Assembly (NCBI GenBank): GCA_031365425.1
Contig: JANLYB010000105.1
Span: 1-7,799 of the forward strand
Length of the DNA stretch: 7,799 nt
Source of the DNA: JANXVY01 sp031365425
GTDB taxonomy: Bacteria > Pseudomonadota > Alphaproteobacteria > Rhizobiales > Hyphomicrobiaceae
Direction of reading: 5' to 3'
Shown here: piece by piece, positions 1 through 5,410 of the stretch
How the letters are laid out: each line of letters begins with the position of its first letter
How positions within the stretch are numbered: position 1 is the stretch's first letter
Position numbers and translations under genes: made by a program
Notes under the pieces: model-generated
Told to the model about the DNA's origin: nothing
The model's database searches: none
Seen by the model: the letters and a program-made list of their open reading frames with translations, nothing else

Positions 1-66
1 TGCGGCAACGGCCTCAGATCCCCATACCAACAAAACGGCGAGGCCGCCGGGTGGTAAGAACAGCAT
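1..66 (-). CDS. Possible N-terminus of an exported protein, cut by the left window edge
   Basis: An ATG at 66 (minus strand) opens a frame that stays open for 22 codons to the window edge, reading MLFLPPGGLAVLLVWGSEAV and then AA. An in-frame TGA lies directly before the ATG, so the frame cannot start earlier. The short hydrophobic stretch ending in small residues looks like a signal peptide or a first membrane helix. No good ribosome binding site is visible, and 22 codons prove little. The competing reading is an 18-codon plus-strand tail ending at a TAA at 55-57. Function cannot be stated. Confidence 0.2.
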   Translation of the reverse strand, partial: MLFLPPGGLAVLLVWGSEAVAA

Positions 67-348
67 TCAACCATCCATGGACCTCTCCCGCGTACCCTCT
101 TTTTAACCTCACGCGCTGATCGCGCTCCGGTGGGGCGCGCAGCCATGCGCGGGTCGCTTTGCTCCCCTGCCCTTCGGGCGAGTGAAGAGAGGCTCCGGGT
201 TGAAAGGCTGCGGGGGATTGGTGCGTGTGGCCCCTGGGCGCGATGACTGAGCTGTCATGCGGCTCCGCATGGTGCCTTGGAGAGTGCCCCCAATATTTGG
301 CCCATGACCCCCTTGCCCCAGACCTAAGTCCTCGCTACCAATTCGCGG
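67..348. other. Intergenic region, no convincing gene
   Basis: All three plus-strand frames from the left edge meet stops by about 120. The rest is GC-rich with short C- and G-runs. It should hold the promoter of the secreted-protein gene at 349, but I see no clear -35/-10 pair, no operator and no terminator with a T-tract. A plus-strand frame running from 225 into the next gene is rich in Cys, Trp and Arg and overlaps a better frame, so I do not call it. Confidence 0.4.
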
Positions 349-801
349 ATGGCGAGCGGGGTGATCCTACGGCTGAGCATAATAGCTGCGGTGAGCTGCA
401 TGGCAGCGGTGACTGCTGTTCAGGCTGGGCCGTGCGCCAAGTCCGATTTCGAGGCCGTGGTGGACGAAGCCGCAGGTGCGCTACGCGATCTGAACACGGC
501 CAACAAACCAAAATTCCAGGAAAAGCTGAGGAAACTTAAGGACAAACGCGGTTGGGCGCACGAGGTATTCCTGAAGGAAGCCGCCCCTTTCGTCGCCGAC
601 GAAAAAATCAACGCTTACGACCAGCAGTCCAACACGCTGCTCGAAAAGATCGCCACGGGCGGCGAAGCGGGAGCCGCCGCTGCAACGCCTGATTGCGCAG
701 TGCTGGAAACGCTGCGGGCTAGCATGAAGACCCTGGTCGAAACGCAAACCACCAAATGGACCTACATGAATACCAAACTCGACGCCGAGTTGGGGAAGTA
801 G
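349..801 (+). CDS. Small secreted protein of unknown function
   Basis: A 150-residue protein I do not recognise. Residues 5-26 form a typical Sec signal peptide (hydrophobic core around IIAAVSCMAAVTAV), with likely cleavage after VQA (26), so the mature part would be about 124 residues and periplasmic or secreted. The mature part is rich in Lys, Glu and Ala and looks largely helical (around 33-100 and 117-149), separated by an Ala/Gly-rich stretch at 103-113. It holds two cysteines, C29 at its start and C116, which could form one disulfide. There is no lipobox. The ATG at 349 has only a weak purine tract upstream. A GTG at 361 would keep the whole signal peptide and is an alternative start. 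The gene stands alone, with its next neighbour on the opposite strand. Confidence 0.75.
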   Translation: MASGVILRLSIIAAVSCMAAVTAVQAGPCAKSDFEAVVDEAAGALRDLNTANKPKFQEKLRKLKDKRGWAHEVFLKEAAPFVADEKINAYDQQSNTLLEKIATGGEAGAAAATPDCAVLETLRASMKTLVETQTTKWTYMNTKLDAELGK

Positions 802-1007
802 GGTCGCGGCCCCTGCGCCGTCATCGCGGAATTTGATCTCACGACCCATTCATCGTCTGGTTTGAACAGGGCTTGAAGGGGGGTGCGTTGCGGCCATTAT
901 GTCCAACAGTTTGCACTATCCCTGCCGAGCAATGGGTCCTCGCGCCAAGCGCGAGGATGTCAGATTTGGGGTTCCCCTTGTTTGCGATCAGGATTCAAAG
1001 CAACCCC
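802..1007. other. Gap between convergent genes
   Basis: This stretch separates the 3' ends of the secreted-protein gene and the yfcG homologue. Its one clear structure is the perfect 9-bp-stem hairpin at 937-957, listed separately. Small frames starting at 873 and 883 run antisense into the yfcG gene and look like shadows. No T-tract terminator is visible. Confidence 0.4.
937..957. repeat. Perfect 9-bp inverted repeat (hairpin) in a convergent gap
   Basis: TCCTCGCGC, a three-base loop CAA, then GCGCGAGGA: a perfect stem of nine pairs, seven of them strong at the GC-rich core. It sits about 50 bases past the stop of the minus-strand yfcG gene and about 136 bases past the plus-strand secreted-protein gene. 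No run of T follows on either strand, so it is not a classical intrinsic terminator. It could block 3' exonucleases, act as a weak bidirectional terminator, or be one copy of a dispersed palindromic element. No second copy was seen in this window. Confidence 0.5.
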
Positions 1008-1706
1008 TCACTTTACTACCCCTGCTGTCTGGCCAAACAGAACTTTGCGGCTTTCGTCCGTAACCGTGGCTTGATTGTTGACCTCGTCTGCCCGTGCGTA
1101 GGCCCGCACCGTCGCGGGCCGTGCGCGAATGGCGTCGAACCAGCGCCGCACATGCGGGAAATCATCCAAATTCTGCCCCTGCCGGGTCCACGGCACAATC
1201 CAGGGATAAGCCGCCATATCGGCAATCGAATACGCCGCGCCTGCGACGAACGCCCGATCCGCAAGCCGCTTATTCAAGACCCCATAAAGCCGGTTCGTCT
1301 CCTTCACATACCGCTCGATGGCATATGGAATCTTTTCAGGCGCATATTGCGAGAAATGATGGTTCTGCCCGGCCATGGGCCCAAGCCCGCCCATCTGCCA
1401 GAATAGCCATTGCAACACTTCCATCCGCCCGCGCGTATCGTTGGGCATAAACTGCCCAGACTTCTCCGCGAGATAAACCAGGATAGCCCCGCTCTCGAAA
1501 ACCGAAACCGGCGCTCCGCCATCCTTGGGTGCGGAATCGACAATTGCCGGAATTCGATTGTTCGGCGAAATCGCCAAAAACTCCGGCTTGAACTGGTCCC
1601 CCGCCGAAATGTTCACCGGCTTGATTGCATACGGCAACTGGGCTTCTTCAAGAAACATCGTGATCTTGTGGCCGTTTGGCGTGGTCCAGTAATACAGATC
1701 GATCAT
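1008..1706 (-). CDS. yfcG: YfcG-type glutathione S-transferase family disulfide-bond oxidoreductase
   Basis: This 232-residue cytoplasmic protein belongs to the GST superfamily and closely resembles E. coli YfcG, a glutathione-dependent disulfide-bond reductase. The thioredoxin-like N-domain (about 1-85) has the TPNGHK motif at 9-14; Thr9 and Asn11 correspond to the residues that replace the usual catalytic Tyr/Ser/Cys in YfcG. The cis-Pro of the RIPAI stretch is at 53 and the glutathione-binding ESG at 71-73. The helical C-domain carries the LQWLFWQMGGLGPM and GQNHHF stretches typical of this subfamily. It is slightly longer than E. coli YfcG because of its C-terminal tail. The ATG at 1706 has AGGGGA eight bases upstream. 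It lies 38 bases downstream of the DUF1275 gene on the same strand, so the two may be co-transcribed. Likely role: thiol-disulfide or peroxide handling. The subfamily is confident, the physiological substrate is not. Confidence 0.93.
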   Translation of the reverse strand: MIDLYYWTTPNGHKITMFLEEAQLPYAIKPVNISAGDQFKPEFLAISPNNRIPAIVDSAPKDGGAPVSVFESGAILVYLAEKSGQFMPNDTRGRMEVLQWLFWQMGGLGPMAGQNHHFSQYAPEKIPYAIERYVKETNRLYGVLNKRLADRAFVAGAAYSIADMAAYPWIVPWTRQGQNLDDFPHVRRWFDAIRARPATVRAYARADEVNNQATVTDESRKVLFGQTAGVVK

Positions 1707-1726
1707 GTCATGCGTCCCCTAGTTCG

Positions 1727-1740
1727 TCGTTCCCGAACGA
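1727..1740. promoter_or_regulatory. Short perfect palindrome between the DUF1275 gene and yfcG
   Basis: TCGTTCCCGAACGA has two 6-base arms around a CC centre. It occupies much of the 38-base gap upstream of the yfcG ribosome binding site. It could be a regulator binding site or a small hairpin in the transcript affecting yfcG expression. A short palindrome can arise by chance, and no second copy was found here. Confidence 0.3.
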
Positions 1741-1744
1741 TAGA

Positions 1745-2488
1745 TCAATCACCTTGCCATGACCAGAGTGCCGCCGCCATGATGAGCCCCGCCGCGAGCA
1801 GCAATGACCAGAACCCGACGGCAATGAAGGCATGCGCGCTGATCATCGCCCCCAGCAGAAAACACACAATCATCGGGATCAAAATTTTGAGCTGAGCTCT
1901 GGCGGCCTTTACCCGCGCCTCATCCGCTGCCGGGTCGCCCACGTGCAACAACCCGAGCCGCGCCAGGACGAGATCCGTCGATTCGACGGCCACTTGCGTC
2001 ACGTTGCCGGTCATGAAATTGGCCGGCACCGAGCCCTTGAACAGGCCCCGCACCAGCGCACTCTGCGACCCCATCGCAACGAACGCTAGAATGGCAGCGC
2101 CAAGTGCAAGCGGCGTTTCCGCCGTCGTAAACTGCCCCCCCGCCACAGCCACAAGCAGAAACAGCCCGATCAAAACCGCCACCATGATCAGCGCTGCCGG
2201 CATCGGGTTGCGTTTCCGCCGCCTTAACCCGGCGAGAAGAAGCGTCATGAAGACTGCCCCCACCATGAACATCGGTATGGCGAGCAGCTTGGCGGCGAGC
2301 CCGGTCTCGGGCCGTACGAACGCAGCTCCTGCCGCCACGAACGACCCCGTCACCTGCGACGTCAAAAGTCCCGAAAACCCCAGAAATCCGGTGGTGTCCA
2401 CGAACCCCGATACGAAACTCAACATCGGCGGAATGACGCGCCGGAATACCTCGTCGTGGTCATCGGATTGTCGCGTTGCGATGGTCAC
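1745..2488 (-). CDS. DUF1275 (YoaK-like) family membrane protein
   Basis: From the GTG at 2488 this is a 247-residue inner-membrane protein of the DUF1275/YoaK family, whose function is not established. Family signatures are visible: GFVDTTGFLGF at 28-38 in the first helix, LLTSQVTGSFV at 41-51, and the second-half repeat with FMTGNVTQ at 158-165. About six hydrophobic segments can be seen (roughly 20-40, 44-58, 64-87, 97-118, 126-142 and 203-245, the last probably two helices). Basic RRRKR at 89-93 marks a cytoplasmic loop. The frame stays open upstream to 2746, but that extension is arginine-rich, non-hydrophobic and antisense to the next gene. GAGGGG six bases before the GTG fixes the start. 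It is the promoter-proximal gene of a probable pair with yfcG. Confidence 0.88.
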   Translation of the reverse strand: MTIATRQSDDHDEVFRRVIPPMLSFVSGFVDTTGFLGFSGLLTSQVTGSFVAAGAAFVRPETGLAAKLLAIPMFMVGAVFMTLLLAGLRRRKRNPMPAALIMVAVLIGLFLLVAVAGGQFTTAETPLALGAAILAFVAMGSQSALVRGLFKGSVPANFMTGNVTQVAVESTDLVLARLGLLHVGDPAADEARVKAARAQLKILIPMIVCFLLGAMISAHAFIAVGFWSLLLAAGLIMAAALWSWQGD

Positions 2489-2579
2489 ATCAAACCCCTC
2501 GATTGCCGGATGAAGTGAACGTGCTATGTCCGGTTGCCACGTTTGCATTTCCCAGATTTCGAGCGTTTGGACCAGCCCC
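2489..2579. promoter_or_regulatory. Divergent intergenic region with an inverted repeat
   Basis: These 91 bases separate two divergent start codons and must carry both promoters. AACGTG (2518-2523) and CACGTT (2538-2543) form an inverted repeat with 14 bases between the arms, giving roughly two helical turns centre to centre. This spacing suits a dimeric regulator but may be chance. The minus-strand ribosome binding site GAGGGG lies at 2495-2500. No clear -35/-10 pair was identified. Confidence 0.35.
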
Positions 2580-3359
2580 ATGTTTGCTTTGCTACGATCT
2601 GCTGTCCGCCGGTGTTTTCCCGTCCTCTCCCTGACTGCGGTCGGCCTGATCCATACGAGCGCCGCCAGCGCTGCCGATCCCGGCCCCTGCCGCGAAACCC
2701 TCTTTGAGGGAAAGTCCTTCATTGTCTGCAGTTTCGACCTGCGCACGACGACCCTGCGCCTGCACTGGAAAGACGCTGGCGGCGCAGCCTACGGTAACGT
2801 TGGTACCCTCGCCCGTGTCATGAACCGCAGCGGCGGCCCGGTCCTCATGGCGGTCAACGCCGGCATGTACCACGCCGACTCCTCTCCCGTCGGCCTCTAC
2901 GTCGAAGGCGGCCAGCAGCTCAAGAAAGCCAACACTGCCGGCGGCCCCGGTAACTTCCATATGAAGCCCAACGGCATCTTCTATTTTACCTCCGAGGAAG
3001 CCGGCGTCATGGAAACGGGCAAATACCTTAAGGCCAAACCGGCCGCCGACTTCGCCACTCAATCCGGCCCGATGCTGGTCATCGACGGCAAGCTGCATCC
3101 GCGCTTTTCAGCCGATGGCCCCTCGCTGAAAATTCGCAACGGCGTCGGCGTCCGCGACGCCCAGACGATCGTCTTCGCGATTTCGAACGAGGTCGTCTCC
3201 TTCGGCGATTTCGGCCGCCTGTTTCGCGACGCCCTCACATGCCCCAACGCCCTGTTTCTCGACGGCTCGATTTCCAGCCTTTGGGCTCCCTCGGTCGATC
3301 GCTCCGACGAATTCTGGCCGGCAGGTCCCATCCTCTCGGCAAAGGCCCGCAAGAAATGA
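2580..3359 (+). CDS. Exported phosphodiester glycosidase-domain protein (DUF2233/NAGPA family)
   Basis: From the ATG at 2580 the protein has 259 residues. Residues 1-32 are a signal peptide (basic AVRRC, hydrophobic FPVLSLTAVGLI, small residues SAASAA), so it acts in the periplasm or outside. The rest is one phosphodiester glycosidase (NAGPA/DUF2233) domain: AVNAGMY at 91-97 (the family's N-G/A-G-M-F/Y motif), PVGLYVEGG at 103-111, GNFHMKPNGIFY at 124-135, QSGPMLVIDGK at 161-171, RNGVG at 186-190 and the NALFLDGSISS block at 223-233. The eukaryotic relative uncovers mannose-6-phosphate tags; bacterial members are thought to cleave sugar phosphodiesters in wall or capsule polymers, but the substrate here is unknown. 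The frame is open from 2526, but the 18 extra residues would precede the signal peptide. It is divergent from the DUF1275 gene and convergent with the PAP2 gene. Confidence 0.88.
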   Translation: MFALLRSAVRRCFPVLSLTAVGLIHTSAASAADPGPCRETLFEGKSFIVCSFDLRTTTLRLHWKDAGGAAYGNVGTLARVMNRSGGPVLMAVNAGMYHADSSPVGLYVEGGQQLKKANTAGGPGNFHMKPNGIFYFTSEEAGVMETGKYLKAKPAADFATQSGPMLVIDGKLHPRFSADGPSLKIRNGVGVRDAQTIVFAISNEVVSFGDFGRLFRDALTCPNALFLDGSISSLWAPSVDRSDEFWPAGPILSAKARKK

Positions 3360-3411
3360 GGGGGCGCCGGTTGAAGTGAGCTCTGTGAAATTAAACCTTT
3401 TGCTTCACACC
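3360..3411. other. Short gap between convergent genes
   Basis: The glycosidase and PAP2 genes converge here. TGTGAA and TTCACA arms (about 3384-3409) enclose a 14-base AT-rich stretch that includes a short T-run. It could serve as a weak terminator for one or both genes, but the stem is short and the loop long. Confidence 0.2.
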
Positions 3412-4170
3412 CTACTTCGTATCCCGGCCCAACCTGTGGGCGGCAACGGCAACGGCCGCCCCGAGGAACGTCCCTGCGATCAAATCACTGACCCAGTGAT
3501 AATTGGCTCCGATCATCCCAATGGCAACCAGCGCCACCGGCAGCGTAGCAACCCATCGCCATCTTGGCCAATTGAGCCCAATCGAAACCGCAGCCACGCT
3601 CACCGCCGTCATATGCCCCGACGGAAACGAGTGATACGCCCGTCCCGCACCCCAACCTTTCAACGGGAAAAAACCGTACACGCCATCCCTGATGTAGCTC
3701 GGATTATTTCCGGTCCAGGTCTCCGGCCACGTCCGCCCGAATACAAACTTGAGCTGTTCCTTGAGCGCAATTGCAATGAGAATGGCGATCGCAATCCGCA
3801 GCGCAATCATTCCGCGCGGACCCGGGCGAACCCCGAACAACGCGGCAATTGCATAGCCACCCGTCACGATCCCCGCGTACACCGGGATTGGATCGACGAT
3901 GTGGGTCAGTGCTGCATAGAACCCCTCGTTGACTCGCAACGTTACATGGGCAAAGTCCGCGACCGGCCGGTCCACGAACGCAATTGCGCCCAACACACAC
4001 ACAAGACAAGCCGCCATGCTGACCTGTACGGCGCGAGTTGGGTCTTGGGTCCGGCTGGCTGGCGAAGCGGTCGTCTTATGTTGCGGCATGAGGAGCCCGT
4101 GAGTGATGCGATCGTCTCGCGAAACTATGCGCTCAATCTTGCGGGTGTGTGAAGTCTGCTGACGTATCAT
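3412..4170 (-). CDS. PAP2 superfamily membrane phosphatase
   Basis: An integral membrane phosphatase of the PAP2 family, which removes phosphate from lipid phosphates such as phosphatidic acid or undecaprenyl pyrophosphate. Motif 1 is KEQLKFVFGRTWPE (residues 137-150 from this start), motif 2 is FPSGH at 182-186 with the catalytic-relay His, and motif 3 is ANYHWVSD with the nucleophile His at 225 and Asp at 229. The Ser-Arg that normally opens motif 3 is absent (Gly-Met here). To my memory a subfamily with the GRTWPETWT and RDGVYGF stretches shares this variation. About six hydrophobic segments surround the motifs. Start choice is uncertain: GTG 4188, ATG 4170 and ATG 4089 are in frame, and none has a good ribosome binding site. 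The first helix begins near residue 50, so even the shortest form keeps the whole enzyme. Substrate unknown. Confidence 0.87.
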   Translation of the reverse strand: MIRQQTSHTRKIERIVSRDDRITHGLLMPQHKTTASPASRTQDPTRAVQVSMAACLVCVLGAIAFVDRPVADFAHVTLRVNEGFYAALTHIVDPIPVYAGIVTGGYAIAALFGVRPGPRGMIALRIAIAILIAIALKEQLKFVFGRTWPETWTGNNPSYIRDGVYGFFPLKGWGAGRAYHSFPSGHMTAVSVAAVSIGLNWPRWRWVATLPVALVAIGMIGANYHWVSDLIAGTFLGAAVAVAAHRLGRDTK

Positions 4171-4302
4171 AAACCCCAAGGTGTTCACAGAGTGCTGGTT
4201 CGCCTGGGTGCCGATGGCCTCGCAGCCATTTGCGACTTCTTAATTCAAACGTGAATGAAATAGAGGCCAGCAGCCTTTTTGACGGCTATCGCAGGTACAA
4301 CC

Positions 4303-4851
4303 ATGTCAGTCATCGCAACGAAAACCCTGCGCCCACTGACAGCGCCCAAGCCAACGAGCCGCTTCATCTTGTGCGTGTTCGCTATTGCACTGGATGGCAC
4401 CGCGAGCACATCTCCAGTCCTGGCCGAGCATCCGCACTCCGTCCGCAAACGCGACCAAGTTCCAAATCACACAGTCGCAGATGCCGCTCGCCCTCAGTCA
4501 AAAAACTATCGCCTGCAGTCTGACGGATCCGATGTCCAGTCCGCGACCTCGCCCCAAAAATCCGGTCTCGGGGCCTTTTTAATCTTCCTGGCCGCGCTGC
4601 TGGCAAGTTTGGTATTCACATTTCCTCGCGGCGGCGCCACGAACTCAGGGCATACTCGGGTCGCGCGCCTTCAACGCTTCGCCTCTTACCTCATGGCATC
4701 TGCCACGTTGCTGATGGCCGCGACCGGTGCCGGCATCGCGCTCGTTGCTCTTATCGCCCGGCACCTTCCTCGCCCTTTCGGGAGCCGTCTTGCCGGTGAG
4801 CCGTGTTCCATGCCAAAAAGCCAGCGGCTGGTTCAGCGCCGCGCAAGCTGA
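4303..4851 (+). CDS. Putative membrane protein of unknown function
   Basis: A 182-residue frame I do not recognise. A hydrophobic stretch at 20-32 (RFILCVFAIAL) followed by small residues (SPVLA, 37-41) could be a signal peptide. A polar linker at 42-86 follows, then two predicted membrane helices at about 88-108 (GLGAFLIFLAALLASLVFTF) and 128-152 (SYLMASATLLMAATGAGIAL). The C-terminal 30 residues are basic. ATG 4303 has AGG seven bases upstream; an in-frame ATG at 4279 is an alternative. It is divergent from the PAP2 gene. Caution: a terminator-like hairpin with a T-run (4551-4580) lies inside the frame and no family signature is present, so the gene could be lineage-specific, decaying or spurious. 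Confidence 0.5.
   Translation: MSVIATKTLRPLTAPKPTSRFILCVFAIALDGTASTSPVLAEHPHSVRKRDQVPNHTVADAARPQSKNYRLQSDGSDVQSATSPQKSGLGAFLIFLAALLASLVFTFPRGGATNSGHTRVARLQRFASYLMASATLLMAATGAGIALVALIARHLPRPFGSRLAGEPCSMPKSQRLVQRRAS
4551..4580 (+). terminator. Terminator-like structure inside the 4303 frame
   Basis: GCCCC (4551-4555) and GGGGC (4570-4574) can pair across a 14-base loop, followed by C and TTTTT (4576-4580). The long loop makes it weak. If functional it would cut the transcript of the surrounding putative gene in the middle, which counts slightly against that gene being real. Confidence 0.2.
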
Positions 4852-4867
4852 TATGAAGCACCGCAAC

Positions 4868-4916
4868 GGCCCCGTAGCTCAGCTGGATAGAGCACTCGCC
4901 TTCTAAGCGGCGTGTC
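4868..4916 (+). pseudogene. 5' fragment of tRNA-Arg(TCT)
   Basis: These 49 bases align without gaps to the first 49 bases of the intact tRNA-Arg at 5002, with 43 identical. The fragment covers the 5' acceptor strand (GGCCCCG), a complete D arm, and an anticodon arm with loop CTTCTAA (anticodon TCT). The anticodon stem closes with a C-C mismatch. From 4917 similarity ends apart from a TTCGA resembling a T-loop at 4920-4924. No partner for the acceptor strand and no CCA follows, so it cannot fold as a tRNA. It is either a decayed duplicate or one end of an integration event. Confidence 0.8.
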
Positions 4917-5001
4917 TCTTTCGAGATAGTTTAGGGAGTACAAGCAGTTCGTGTTTTAACGGTGAGCTACGAACCGTGTAGCGAACCGTCTCGTCAAAAT
5001 T
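4917..5001. other. Spacer between the tRNA fragment and the intact tRNA
   Basis: 85 bases, more AT-rich than the surroundings. CGAACCGT occurs twice (4970-4977 and 4982-4989, period 12), and ACGGT/ACCGT arms at 4959-4977 could form a small hairpin. No coding content and no complete promoter motif are visible, although the promoter of the intact tRNA must lie here or upstream of the fragment. A minus-strand frame across this area and the tRNA is antisense tRNA and not a gene. Confidence 0.45.
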
Positions 5002-5078
<77 letters not shown>

Positions 5079-5410
5079 TTTTTAGAAAAGACACATAAAT
5101 TCAAGGATTTGTGTGGGACATGTGACTGCCAATTGTTTTAGAGAAACGTAACATCGTCCTTTGCCGAGCTTCGGCAGAAATGACACCTGCTTTGCGGATA
5201 TTGCGGACTTCGGCCGCCTTTTTTTCATCATCGGATCGGATTGGCGAAATGACCGCAGCGCCTCTGGCAGCGGACGCAGATTAGATCAGCCGCGCTCAGC
5301 AGGAGCTGGGTCAACTATGTATACGGAGGAGCATTCGATTGCTAATGTACCCCTCACCTGAAAACTGAGGCAAGACCTGCAGCGTGCGGTTGGCGAGGAG
5401 CGGAATTCTT
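5079..5410. other. Region between tRNA-Arg and the ATPase relic, no convincing gene
   Basis: The first 80 bases are AT-rich and non-coding. A 66-codon frame could start at 5161 and end at 5361, but it opens with a hairpin (TGCCGA/TCGGCA, 5162-5176), includes a terminator-like structure and shows no family signature, so I treat it as debris. A strong GGAGGAG (5325-5331) lies 13 bases before a tiny frame at 5345-5368 (MYPSPEN), too far for a usual start. GTATAC at 5319-5324 is the only -10-like AT-rich spot. The ribosome binding site of the ATPase relic is GAGGAG at 5395-5400. Confidence 0.4.
5203..5225 (+). terminator. Terminator-like hairpin with T-tract
   Basis: GCGG (5203-5206) pairs with CCGC (5214-5217) across a loop containing TTCG, followed after one C by seven T residues (5219-5225). 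The stem is only four pairs, so efficiency is doubtful. It lies about 125 bases past the intact tRNA-Arg and could end a transcript reading out of it, insulating the ATPase gene downstream. Confidence 0.35.

Noticed and set aside
225..539. 104-codon plus-strand frame
   Set aside because: It overlaps the secreted-protein gene in another frame and has Cys/Arg/Gly-rich shadow composition.
873..1406. 177-codon plus-strand frame
   Set aside because: Most of it is antisense to the clearly recognisable yfcG gene.
2004..2513. 169-codon plus-strand frame
   Set aside because: Antisense shadow of the DUF1275 gene, with low-complexity Ala/Thr/Pro/Asn composition.
2489..2746. N-terminal extension of the DUF1275 protein to 2746
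   Set aside because: The extra 86 residues are arginine-rich, antisense to the signal peptide of the neighbouring gene, and a GTG with a good ribosome binding site exists at 2488.
3376..4152. 258-codon plus-strand frame
   Set aside because: Antisense to the PAP2 gene and rich in Arg, His, Pro and Asn.
4959..4989. Two CGAACCGT units as a start of a repeat array or CRISPR
   Set aside because: Only two 8-base copies with period 12; no further units, no cas genes, no spacer-like structure.
5161..5361. 66-codon frame after the tRNA
   Set aside because: It begins in a hairpin, contains a terminator-like T-tract and has no recognisable protein character.
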